A stretch of DNA of 64,000 bases from Heliocidaris erythrogramma (Eukaryota; Echinodermata; Echinoidea; Camarodonta; Echinometridae). The translations under genes and the position numbers were made by a program. Every line of letters starts with the position of its first letter. Within the stretch, counting starts at the first letter, position 1. The notes beneath the pieces were generated by a model that saw nothing but the letters and a program-made list of their open reading frames with translations, was not told the origin of the DNA and ran no database searches. The stretch covers positions 3,060,616 through 3,124,615 of the forward strand of contig CM046864.1 of NCBI GenBank assembly GCA_025617745.1, given 5' to 3'. This document shows positions 48,311-59,329 of the stretch, in pieces.

Positions 48311-48411
48311 TTATATCACTCTAGCGACGTTCCTGTTCCAGTAGCTGAAATTCTTCAGAAAATGTTCGTTACAGGTACCACCATTCACACAAGTGATAGT
48401 TCCACACATGT
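48311..48411 (-). pseudogene. Partial EGF-like exon, three cysteines (copy B)
   Basis: Same reading as 35109-35209, including Tyr in place of the fourth Cys and the TAA. The T-rich tract before the acceptor is present here, whereas copy A has extra bases in it. Confidence 0.5.
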
Positions 48412-48595
48412 CTGTGTAAAAAAAAAAAAGTGATAAAGGAAAGGGACAACTCCACCGAAATGAGGATGTTCCCATCAAAAAATAAAAAATGCCCGCCTCA
48501 CAATAAAAGTGAAAGGAAGAAAACAGATACAAAATTTATAGCAACTAAACAAGCGTTAGTTGGTCTACGAAAACGTGCCTCTCCCCGGTTTCATA

Positions 48596-48855
48596 GACGC
48601 ATTTACAGTGGAAAACACTCCGTCCCTCGGATAGGACTTTAAATGGAGGCCCCGTGTAGAGAAGAGTCATCACCTTTGCACGTTAAGAACCCACTGCACT
48701 ATTCAAAGAAGAGTAAGGGAAAACCCTGGTGTAGTGGTAAATCTGCACATCCCAATCAGTTATATCAGGAGGAGAGACCCGATGGTTACAGTGATTCAGT
48801 TGGCTATATATATATAGTAACTAAAGATTGATAGGTTTCCGTAAGCAATGGATTG

Positions 48856-48903
<48 letters not shown>
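48596..48903. repeat. SINE-like interspersed repeat with (AAT)n tail (copy B)
   Basis: Matches 35402-35700. The AAT run (about 48855-48900) is roughly three units longer than in A. Confidence 0.5.
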
Positions 48904-48904
<1 letters not shown>

Positions 48905-49505
48905 CAATAATTGAAAGAGAGAAAAAAATTCGGTAAAAACAGTGATTTTTAACTGAGGGCTTATCTGTCATAATTTGAAAAAAAATTAAAAGCTTCAGTT
49001 AAAACCACTTTTCCAAAAATGTAATGGGGAGACCAAATTTGAAATCCTATCCAATGAAAGTAATTTCAGATCTCTTAATCCCTAGAAACTCATGAATTAT
49101 CTCTTTTCCTAGAGAGGAAAAAGCAAAATTGAGGTTTTATCCTTTAAAAAACACATATTATATAGTGTAACAACTATACGACATATTGGGTCTTAACCAA
49201 AGAGTCCAGGCCTGGTCAAAACGTAGGTTTTTAAAAGGGTAAACCACTCTGCAAACATAGATAGATAAAGCTATTGTATTTCGAATGTCAAATTCAAGAT
49301 TTCAGCCTCATGCTGTGTATTTTCCTTTTGTTCTTTAAATTAATTAACATTGTAGAGGGTCGATTCCTCAAAGAAATGGCATAGTCAGCCCTCCCCCACC
49401 ACCATCTTGACAGGATATTCACATGCAATCCCCTCTTGCGTCGTTCCTGTGCTTGACACAATTACATTGACGACAAAATGTATTAAATTTCGACTGATTT
49501 TTTAC
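48904..49505. other. Intron-like stretch (copy B)
   Basis: AT-rich, no coding signal. Lies between the SINE-like repeat and the sushi exon. Confidence 0.55.
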
Positions 49506-49688
49506 CGTCACATGTTGGGATAGCTGCTGAGAACATCCCATCCGAACCACATGTCACAGAAGCAGTTCCATTAATGATATAGCCAGACATGCAGTTATAG
49601 TTGCACACGGTATTCGCAGATTGTGTGTTTCCCACTGTACATCCAGTTACCTGCAAGCCGGCCGTAAGGGGTGGAACGGTACAGCCAA
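49506..49688 (-). CDS. Sushi (CCP) domain exon, 183 nt, phase 1-1
   Basis: On the minus strand a CAG acceptor precedes TTGGCTGTACC, and the exon ends TGTGACG before GTAAAA. It encodes one sushi module of 61 residues: GCTVPPL at the start, then TGCTVGNTQS, VCNYNCMSGY, INGTASVTCGSDG and IPTCD. It has six cysteines rather than four; the extra pair (GCTVG and VCN) resembles the six-cysteine sushi modules of selectins. NGT is a possible N-glycosylation site. Both ends are in phase 1, so it can join the EGF exons in frame, and its place between EGF blocks on the same strand indicates one gene. Sushi modules bind proteins or glycans in adhesion and complement proteins; the partner here is unknown. 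Confidence 0.9.
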
Positions 49689-49808
49689 CTGAAAAAAAGG
49701 GAAATATATTGAATTTGAATATTTGAAGTATGTTCTAAAACAATAAACCGAATTTTAAAACTCAATTGTTAAACTGTAAAACAGAGTTAAAGAGTGACTT
49801 TTTAGCTT

Positions 49809-50040
49809 CATGTGACACCTTGCCTGCATCATTGTCACGCATCGTTGCGTGCCAAGCAAAAGAGGAACACTATCCTGACCAGGGAGATGGCCAAGCTGAA
49901 GAAAGCAGAGGCATCCGCCAAGTAAATCTGTCGTCATGGTTACACATCACATTTCAACATCTTGTGATAGACCTTTGTGAATAGTGCAGGCAGTCAGGGA
50001 ATAAATATCTGCTGAATGCAAAAAAAAAAACAAAACAAAA
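49809..50040 (+). pseudogene. 5'-truncated processed pseudogene with poly(A)
   Basis: Plus-strand frame ending LRAKQKRNTILTREMAKLKK then AEASAK and TAA at 49923-49925. About 75 bp of 3' UTR follow, then AATAAA at 50000-50005 and an A-run from about 50020. An in-frame TAG lies upstream, so only about 38 codons of the coding end remain. This is the structure left by LINE-mediated retroposition of an mRNA. The parent is a basic, Lys-rich protein that I do not recognise; a ribosomal or RNA-binding protein is a guess. Confidence 0.62.
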
Positions 50041-50908
50041 AAAGGATGAGAGATGTAAAACACATTTCCCCCACTTCTGACGCTCCTGCTCCTATCAGAA
50101 GTGCCCTTATTTATGATAAGGTTTGTTTCGTGTAGTTGGTTTTGTGCAGATATGTGCAGACATTTTTTGTGCGTTTTTTTTAAAAGAATTATTCTTGAAA
50201 TGAGAAGGGCCTTATTATTGTGTGACAGGTGTGAAAATTGATTTCTGTAACGATTTCATTCAAACCAAATCATGGAATTTGTGTTTTCTACCTGTACCCC
50301 TCAAGATCGCCTAAATAAGTGATACGTGAAAATGATGAAGAAATCAAGCTGTCACATGAAAGCTGATTGTGCCAAAAAAATGTTCCAACTGTTTCTTTGT
50401 TCCTTATCCATACAAATAGTAAAGGACTGGTAATCGCTTTTTTTCTAAGTTTCGCTTCCATACCACCCCCCCCCCACCCCCTCCCCCCCCCCAAAAAAAA
50501 AAACAAACAAACAAACAAAATAAAATAAAAATTAAAAATAATGTAGAATATAACGAATACAAAGAATTAGCATTTAGTTAACCTTTAGGTAAAAAATTAA
50601 TGTTATCGAGTAAATGATATTGCCAGGACCCTTGCTATGGTGAGCATGTGGGTAGGCAACTGCTATTGTTAAAAATTTTACAATGGCTTCATATCCTTAT
50701 CTACAACATCTGCTTAAAATGCCTTAAGAAAAATACTACCAAAGAGGTTTGTTTCACAGTCAGAAGTTTTTCTCCCCGATTTCTTTTCATCTTGGCTGCA
50801 AAGAGTCATTTGACCTACTGCTGTTAAATTTGACAAGACAGGTATATGGCTGATTAAATTTATTTTTGATTTTAATTCTGTAAATGAAGAAAAGTATGAA
50901 CTTTACTT
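50041..50908. other. Intron-like stretch left of block 3 (copy B)
   Basis: AT-rich, with a C-rich then A-rich low-complexity tract at about 50463-50540. No gene seen. Confidence 0.55.
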
Positions 50909-51146
50909 AAGTTATTAATATCTGTGAAAGGAATATGCTCATGGCTTTATTTCTTCACGGCTATTAAAACAGGGTAAAAGAAGATTTGTTTAAACAAAAA
51001 AAAAACAAAAAAATTAAAAATGGGGAAAGTGCCATGTTGATCATTTGCAATATTAAAGGAAGGAATCTTCTTTAGAATTTTTACTTTCTTTAAAAAAAAA
51101 TAAGAAGTTGAAGAAAATGCCATATTGTGCAGACCGATGCATTTAC

Positions 51147-51257
51147 CTATGTCGCAGTTCATGCCAGTGTATCCAGCATCACATGCACAGGTGTAGGTGT
51201 CTACTCCGTCTGTACATGCTCCATTCACACACGGATCAGGATCACAGTCATCTATAT
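51147..51257 (-). CDS. EGF-like exon 64 (form T)
   Basis: S21T, GTAAATGCATCGG donor. Confidence 0.9.
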
Positions 51258-51596
51258 CTATAAAAAGGAAAATGTCCATATCTTTATTGACTACTCTTCA
51301 AATATGTGAAAAGAAAATCTGTTGACCAGAAAAAAAAATCATTAAAAAAAATGGGGGAAGTTATTTATATCTGTGATTGGAATATGCCCATGGCTTCATT
51401 TCTTGACGGCTATTAAAACAGGGTATAAGAAGATTTGTTTAAACCAAAAAAAAAAAATATAAAAAATGGGGAAAGTGCCATATTGATTATTTGCAATATT
51501 AAAGGAAGGAATCTTCTTTAGCATTTTTAGTTTCTTTAAAAAAAATTAAGAAGTTGAAGAAAATGCCATAATTATTGTGCAGACCCATGCATTTAC

Positions 51597-51707
51597 CTAT
51601 GTCGCAGTTCATGCCAGTGTATCCAGCATCACATGCACAGGTGTAGGTGTCTACTCCGTCTGTACATGCTCCATTCACACACGGATCAGGATCACAGTCA
51701 TCTATAT
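51597..51707 (-). CDS. EGF-like exon 65 (form T)
   Basis: S21T. There is a three-base ATT insertion in the intron close to the donor. Confidence 0.9.
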
Positions 51708-52043
51708 CTATAAAAAGGAAAATGTCCATAGCTTTATTGACTACTCTTCAAATATGTGAAAAGAAAATCTGTTGACCAGAAAAAAAAATCATTAAAAAAA
51801 TGGGGGAAGTTATTTATATCTGTGATTGGAATATGCCCATGGCTTCATTTCTTGACGGCTATTAAAACAGGGTATAAGAAGATTTGTTTAAACAAAAAAC
51901 AAAAAATATAAAAAATGGGGAAAGTGCCATATTGATTATTTGCAATATTAAAGGAAGGAATCTTCTTTAGCATTTTTACTTTCTTTAAAAAAAATTAAGA
52001 AGTTGAAGAAAATGCCATATTGTGCAGACCCATGCATTTTTAC

Positions 52044-52154
52044 CTATGTCGCAGTTCATGCCAGTGTATCCAGCATCACATGCACAGGTGTAGGTGTCTA
52101 CTCCGTCTGTACATGCTCCATTAATACACGGATCAGGATCACAGTCATCTATAT
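52044..52154 (-). CDS. EGF-like exon 66 (form T, V11I)
   Basis: S21T and V11I. The donor region is lengthened to GTAAAAATGC. First array exon in transcription order. Confidence 0.9.
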
Positions 52155-52384
52155 CTATAAAAAGGAAAATGTCCATAGCTTTATTGACTACTCTTCAAAT
52201 ATGTGAAAAGAAAATCTGTTGACCAGAAAAAAAAAATCATAAAAATGGGGGAAGTTATTTATATCTGTGAAAGGAATATGCCCATGGCTTCATTTCTTGA
52301 CGGCTATTAAAACAGGGTAAAAGAAGAAGAAAGAAAAAAAAGGAAATAAAATAGAGATGCACCCTGTGCTATACACCACTATCA

Positions 52385-52990
52385 TTTACCATTTACATGC
52401 AAAGTACCCCGAAGAGGAAAAATATATGATGCTTGTGATATTATGTATTTTCATGCCATGCAGATTCACGAAGCAGAAAGGTGTGGAGAGAGCCAATGTC
52501 ATTGGTCTCCAACAGCTTGGGGCTCACCCAGACATCCAGGTTCGTTGGTTCGGGCGGGGCGGCCTTACAATCAATGAAATACCTACATGTAGAACAACCC
52601 AAGATATGCGCAATACGCCACGCTGCCCCACACTTGGTAGAGTTGGACGCAGGGTCCAACGACATCGGGAAGTACGCTGTCAAACATAAAGGTATAGCTG
52701 TCGAGGAGGTGCTACTGGCGGCATGGCAGCTGCTCCCAGAAAGCCAAATCTGTTTTTCTGAAATCGTCCATAAGCTCTTCTATTATGGACGCCCAGATGG
52801 TCCGCACAACAACTGCCGCAAAACAGTAAATAAGTATGCAAGGTGGAAGATTAGGAGGATGTTGCAGGCGTCACGACAGACAACATCCACACGCAGGACC
52901 ACGAACTGTTCTATCGGGACGGGGTACACCTCTCGGAGCGCGGAAGTGATCTGCTGATCTCCGACTTCAGAATGCTCTAGGAATTGCTGC
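52385..52990 (+). pseudogene. SGNH-hydrolase-like fragment, frameshifted (copy C)
   Basis: FGRGGL, LDAGSNDIG and YRDGVHLSERG are readable in two frames as in A1 and B. One base is lost near 52400, so the leading frame differs from B. Confidence 0.67.
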
Positions 52991-53593
52991 CCCATTGAAG
53001 GAGGACGAAAAGTCCCTCATAAAAAATTAATCTATCCAAGTGCAGTTTGGAAAAAAAAATGAAAAAAAAAAAAATTGGGGACTGTTTTTGGAAGGGTTTT
53101 TAATTGTTTTCCAATCAGTTCCGGTCAATCGTAGGGGGAAGGGTTCTATATATAGGTAAAGAAAACGGGAGATGGGAATCAGTGTCCCTGGAAACGCCTG
53201 TCCCGGGACGCCGGCTGGTCTTCCTCCCGGCAGGTCACGTGACCAGGTTCCCCTCCTAGAATTCATGTTCATGGTCTTGAAGCCTCTCTCCCTCCTACAT
53301 GTACATGTGTATATTCTGACACATTTGAGAAGTTTGTATTGAATAGATGATAACTTTTTGTGGGGAATCGCGCCCCAGGAAACTCCTGTCCTGGGATCCG
53401 GGCTGGATCTCGTCCTCCCGGCAAGTCATGTGACCCGGATTCCCCCTTTTCGTCATTTGATGTCAATTGAATACTTATTGCACTATTAGAAATCTTGTGC
53501 TAATGGAAATTGGTTTTAATAGCTGGGAATTGTCCCCAGTGGAATAAAGTTGAGAAAATGGCAATTTCATGTGTGAACTGTATTTATTCTCGC
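52385..53593 (+). mobile_element. 3' part of SGNH-hydrolase element (copy C)
   Basis: Equivalent of 24060-25281 with small private deletions (for example in CTGGATGTCTTCC and near GTGCTAATG). Confidence 0.72.
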
Positions 53594-53595
53594 AA

Positions 53596-54117
53596 TACGA
53601 TTATTCAAATCAGCGAATAATTACATTTGCGAGAGAATACAGGGTAATACACGGTTAGGGCGATGTGCACTGCATTAGCTTGCTATATTCTGTTTCCACG
53701 GCGTTTGCAGACGACCAAATATCAAAGCGTGCGCTTTTGGGCAAACGCTGGATACTGCACTGCAAAGAACACGCCCCCCACCGCATGCCTGGGGTTGGTG
53801 GACAACTGCGCATTAAGCGCCATATAACTATTGCGCAGACACGGGTTAGCACCACCCCTACGCGTAGAGAAGTCAATCAAAGGCGCTAATCAACAGAAGG
53901 AACGCGCACATGGTTCTCCGAATCTGGGGAGCGTTTCATCAAGCGTTTTGTCAGTGATTTTTACCGACAACTGTTATAAGCTACTGAAATCCTTGCATCT
54001 GATTGGTTGAGAGCAAATTTGTCGGTAAAAAGCACCGACAAAACACTTGATGAAACGCTCCCCTGAATTATGCTTTCAGTCTCAACTCAACCTCTGGGGA
54101 CAATGGATGTTATTTTG
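53596..54117 (+). mobile_element. Head of an SGNH element, interrupted (copy C)
   Basis: Same head as at 25284 and 42472, split by a 136-bp palindromic insertion at 53927-54062. Confidence 0.65.
53927..54062. mobile_element. 136-bp palindromic MITE with CTG target duplication
   Basis: Absent from A and B at the same point. It starts GGGAGCGTTTCATCAAG and ends CTTGATGAAACGCTCCC. The arms match over about 44 bp with few differences, around a short centre containing GATTGGTTGAG. CTG is found on both sides (53924-53926 and 54063-54065), while the empty site in A and B has a single CTG. A 3-bp duplication and long arms suggest a non-autonomous DNA transposon, possibly Harbinger-like. Confidence 0.85.
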
Positions 54118-55480
54118 CCCTCCCTCCCTGTATAAAATAGAGTAACTGGTAGGGCAGGGGATAAGTACATGACCAAAACAAGGTTAAGGTGGAGGAAAAA
54201 GTATGACATGTAAATCTCAGGGAAATAGTCAGCCATATGACAAATACTGCAGTATGTGTTATAAGGTCAGAGGGAAGGAATTGAAAACAGAAATAAAAAA
54301 AAAAAGATAATTAAATAAATAATTGGAAATAAAGGTGTAAAGAAAAAAAAATCATAACATGGTGCACTTGCAAATTCAGCAGGAACGAATAATTAAAGGG
54401 TGACATGATTCCCATTAATAAACAAAACACAAATTGATGAGCGCCTGGAAGGGCCCGGGCTAGAATGAGTGGGCCTCATGTTTTTAGTAGAAATACATTG
54501 AATCTCAATACCTAGATTGAAGGTGGTTACCCACGAAACTTTCATCCAATCGTTAGCTGGTTGGTTGGGCTTGGAAATATAATAATTTTTTGAAGCCCCG
54601 CCCACAATTGATGGGTGGGGTTACAAGTTCATCGTGTCAGACGGGACATGAATTTACCAACCCATTCCGTCTCATACTTATTACAAAACTGTGCTCATAG
54701 GAAAGTCTTGAAACAAAATGTGTGTATTCATATTATTACTCGTCTGTGCCTTTTTGAAACCTATAATACGTTTAAAATTTCATTTGGCTTTTGGGGGGAA
54801 ATGCCAAAAATGTGAGAGTGACAGTCGGGGCACATTGTACACGAAACAGAATATTTAAAGATGACAATATTTCCAGCATTTAATAACCTATTCTTCTGTT
54901 CTAAAGGGGCTAACTTGTTATCCTTTCATCCATCAGAAATTTTCGTGTAATCCCACTCATATAGTTTTTGCTGTAAATGAAAAAAGCAACGAAGGGGCAT
55001 CAGTTTATGATTGATCATTATCTTCACAATATTGTATTCCACCAAGTTAGCAGAAGAAATGAACTTTCCCCCTACCAAAGAGCAAGAGTGCAAAATGTTT
55101 TAAAAACGTGACAGATGGGACAAATATCTATCTGACCTTTGACCTCCTTTTAAATCTAAAAATTTATCATATTTTGAACTTTTTTGTAAACAGATCCGAA
55201 ATTCACCTTAGCCCTAACCAGATTTGATTAACTTATCATCATAACAGCAGAAATTTCAGAAAATGACTCAATATGTGATTACCATATTTTACTGTAACAA
55301 TGTTTACCTTCATTAATGGGTCAGAAAAAAGTAATTTTTGGTAAAAATATCATGATAATCAAAAGTTTGAATATGGTTCCATAGAGTTTGAATCAAGTTT
55401 ATTCAAGTGACATATGTAAATGTTCAAATTAAACTTTGCACTTTCACCCTAAGTTGACATTTTCATGTGATTGTTGTATG
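54118..55480. other. AT-rich stretch without gene (copy C)
   Basis: Matches 25677-27060 and 42871-44270, with about 60 bp missing near 55096. No gene recognised. Confidence 0.6.
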
Positions 55481-55499
55481 CATATATGTATACATGTAC

Positions 55500-56224
55500 T
55501 TGGTGAGGATATTGTATTTCTTCATTCATTCTGTAGTTGGTTGGCTGGGCTTGGAAACCTAAAAAATGGAATACAATGTATGCATGCATATATTTTGGTG
55601 AGGATATTGTATTCTTTCACTCATTCATTGGTCGGTTGTTTGGTTGGGCTTGCATATATCTTGGTGAGGGCATTTCTTCATTCATTCAATGGTTGGTTGG
55701 TTGGTTGGGCTTGAAAACTTAAAAAGGTGGTTATACAATGTAAGCATATATGTTGGTGAGGATATTGACATTGGTTGGTTGGTTGGGCTTGGAGACCTAG
55801 AAAGGTTAAGCAGTGGTTGGTTGGTTGGGCTTGGAAACCTAAAAAGGTGGTTATACAGTGTATGCATATATGTTGGTGAGGATATTGACATTGGTTGGTT
55901 GGTTGGGCTTGGAGACCTAGACAGGTTAAACAGTGGTTGGTTGGTTGGGCTTGGAAACCTAAAAAGGTGGTTATACAATGTATGCATATATGTTGGTGAT
56001 GATATTGTCACTGGTTGGTTGGTTTGGTTGGAAACCTAGACAGGTTAAACAGTGGTTGGTTGGTTGGGCTTGGAAACCCAAAAGGGTGGTTATATAATGT
56101 GTTGGTGAGGATATTGTCACTGGTTGGTTGGTTGGGCTTGGAAAGCTAGACAGGTTAAACAGTGGTTGGTTGGTTGGTTGGGCTTGGAAACCTAAAAAGG
56201 TGGTTATACAATGTAAGCATATAT
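55500..56224. repeat. TTGG-rich minisatellite, left part (copy C)
   Basis: Same array as in A and B, ending GCATATAT at the TIR element. Confidence 0.85.
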
Positions 56225-57511
56225 GAAGAGCTTACTTGCAAAAGGCCCTAAATCCATTTTTTATCATATGGCACTTTTTTATATGCCTTAATAGACATTC
56301 ACCATGTGCATCAAACTGGCTATATTTCAACTTCTAAAAGTTTCAGGAAGTTTGTTAAAAAATGAGATGAAAATTATGTTTTCTTTCAAAAGGCCCTAAA
56401 TCCAAAACACTTTTCTTGCAAAAAGCCCTATATCCATTCATCTATCCTGCATCCTGATTGGCTAAGAGAATAGATTTTTGGCATGAATGACCAATCACGC
56501 GCCTCCACACAACCACTTTTTAGCACTAACATGTAATTTTATTGGAATCTCTGTGGATTTATTTTGTAATCATTCCCACAACTGGAATCTATCTTCAGTA
56601 TTCTATGTAGAGCTTCATTGCACTTCATTAGATATTGATTTTTGAAAGTTAATGTTCATTTGCACAAAATGACGGAGAGTCCATGTAGATGTTAGTTCCT
56701 ATTTTTATCATTGACCCAAAAGTTCTTAAGAGTTATTACTACCAGAAGTATTCTTATTATCTTCACACTAGAGCTGTTCAAGTGAAACTGAATCAGAATC
56801 ACTGTTAGTGATGGTGATGTTGATGACAGTGATAAATGTGATGATGGTAGAAATGGTGATAGAGATAATGATAATAGTGGTGGCAATGATAATGGCGATG
56901 AAGGTACTTACGGTCACCATAATGACGATGACGATCATGATGATGATGATGATGGTTATGATGGTGATGATAATGGCAATAATGATGATAACAACAATGA
57001 TGATGTTGGTTATGATGATGTTGATGCTGATTTCATTCAAGTGTATGATGGTGTGATGCTGAATGTTCTGATGATGGTAATGGTGTGACGACGCTGTCAA
57101 TTGTACGGGTGATAATGATGGTATTGGTTACGTGATGTGATGTTGATTATGATGATGCATTCTACTTTGGAATCAGTAGATATTGCTTTTATCTTGAGCA
57201 AATCTGCTTTTTTAAGGGCAGATGACGACTGGCTACTGTCAGTAAACAATACAAACTATCTTTGGAATCGACTTAAAAATGTTGCTATATCAGGCAAGGT
57301 TTATCCTAGCAAAGCAAATATTTAAACAGTGATCTAGAGCAAGTCTGCTTTATTTTTAAGGTCAGACGTTGATTTTCGATAAGTCACCCCAATTATCTTT
57401 CAAAGTTTAAATTTTGATTGATTTTATAATGTTGCTATATAAGGCAAGGTTTATTATAACACATTGAACACTTTAGGCAGATGGAGTAGCACAAGCGGTT
57501 AGGGGCACAAG

Positions 57512-57682
57512 CGCCATGGGTTAGTTAAGTAACCAATAGGGTTAGTTAAATAAAGGAAAATACCGGACGACTTTGAGGTATGATCTGTGATGGAGTTTAT
57601 TACCATGGCCAAGAGGGCGACGCCAGGTGGCGCTATTCACTTTACATTTGTAGAATCATATCACAATAACAACATACTGGCG
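57512..57682 (-). repeat. LTR (3' LTR of the element)
   Basis: 171 bp. On the plus strand it begins CGCCATGGG and ends CATACTGGCG, so the termini are inverted CGCCA and TGGCG in place of the usual TG and CA. It differs from the other LTR by a one-base and a three-base indel and one substitution. Confidence 0.85.
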
Positions 57683-57712
57683 TGACTGCCTTTTTCTTTC
57701 CCTTCTCTTCAT

Positions 57713-59329
57713 AACATAACAATACACCGTATGACGTGCATAAAATCGCTTTACAAACTCAACGGCTAATTAACCATAGGTGTAAAAACTCTGTAAACCC
57801 AAAACACACAGATATTCATAATACATGAACATGCATTGGTGTCAGCGTGACACATGAAACTGCTAACTAAAACACTATTATAGAATACCCACTCCATAAA
57901 CATGCGGTAAGATACAAATATGATCTATACAACTCAATTTATTTATTGCCCTTTTCAAAATGACATACGCAAATAATTATGCCATCAATTATAAACTACA
58001 ACCAAACTGACTAATAACCCTTCCAAAACTACAAATGCACTGTCACTTCCCTTCCATTCTTGACAACCAAACAAGCACAAAGCATAAGCTGTCATAACAT
58101 AAAAATATCTTATAAAACTTGGACAACCGCACGGCCTTATCAAATATACAAAAATGGAGACTGTTTGTTGTCAAACCAAAAGCCTTACCCCCATTGTAAT
58201 TCAAAACATGCAAGATGAAAACAATGTGACGAACAACAAACTAAAAACTATGACTTTAACATAGCAGCTCACACAAGCCACCAAGAGTGCATGGATGAGA
58301 TTCGCTACAAATCTTGCATGTACTGTACATTAAAATCATAAAAATTCAAATAAATCAATAACACAGTAATCAACTCTCCATATCACAGAGAACAAAATCA
58401 TTGAATATTAACCATGAGCAGGACTAAAAAATAAATGAACAACTACAATTGCTCAATTACTAACTTGGCATCACAAATAACTGTTTGGCATCACAAATAA
58501 CTGTAACGACAAAAACATAAAATAGTGACACAGCATATTATAGACAACAAAGTATCAGAGTCCCGGATCCCAGTATATAGTTGTGTACCAATCAAACATA
58601 AGGGCTACAATAATCCTTGAATAACTGTAACAGGTAGAAATACACCATTCCCTGAATACACCTAACAGGAAGGCTAACAGGAAGGTACGGCTTACAACAT
58701 GTACTTCAAAATTACAACGTATATAAACACAGATCTATAGGATCAAACTATGGCAAACATCGATTAGATTCAAAATCACTCTGATAATGAACTATACACA
58801 TTAAATCACAAGTCATCATGTAATGCATACGTTCAAGGTTGTATCAGATAACAAAGAAAAGAATGCATACAATTTCTCTTCGATGTATATAATAAATGTA
58901 TGATAAACAGCAAGCGAAAACATTCTGAAAAACAATGCATAAGATCATAATAATCCTCATCTCACACTGTACATATGTACAGAAATAAAAAATTACAGTC
59001 TCTATAGACATAGACATTTATACAATGAATGTTGGATGCACCGAGCAATAGCATGAAGGGGGCTGTAAAACATGGTATACCCAACATTAGGAAGGTATAG
59101 AGGCTTAGTCCATCAAGAGTCTTAGAGTCACAAAGATTGGTCCGTAGCACAATATCAAAACCACGTAAACATCCGTGACTGGATCAGAGTGGTTGCCATT
59201 CGTAGTATCACATCAGGTGGTAAACCTCTATGGCACCCTCGTATGACGTCTATGGTTGGCGGACCCCAGGGACTGCAGTAGGGGAAGACGTCAGAGGACA
59301 GATCTGCAAGTGAGGACGCTCTGGAGATA
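57713..59329. other. Non-coding 3' region of the LTR element
   Basis: About 1.6 kb between the stop codon and the purine tract, AT-rich with only short frames. It may be the decayed remainder of pol or a structural 3' region; no domain is recognisable. Confidence 0.5.

Larger units (their letters stand above)
41174..50908. repeat. Segmental copy B between EGF blocks
   Basis: This copy is the least disturbed. It lacks the large SGNH-element insertion of A and the palindromic and LTR insertions of C. It retains a complete sushi exon and the poly(A) end of the processed pseudogene. Confidence 0.9.
50909..52326 (-). repeat. EGF-exon tandem array, block 3 (3 units)
   Basis: Three form-T units between copy B and copy C. 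In transcription order this is the first block. Its junctions match those of block 2. The middle unit has an ATT insertion just outside the exon, and the rightmost exon has a longer T-run after its donor (GTAAAAATG). Having only 3 units against 8 and 55 shows that unit number changes freely. Confidence 0.92.
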
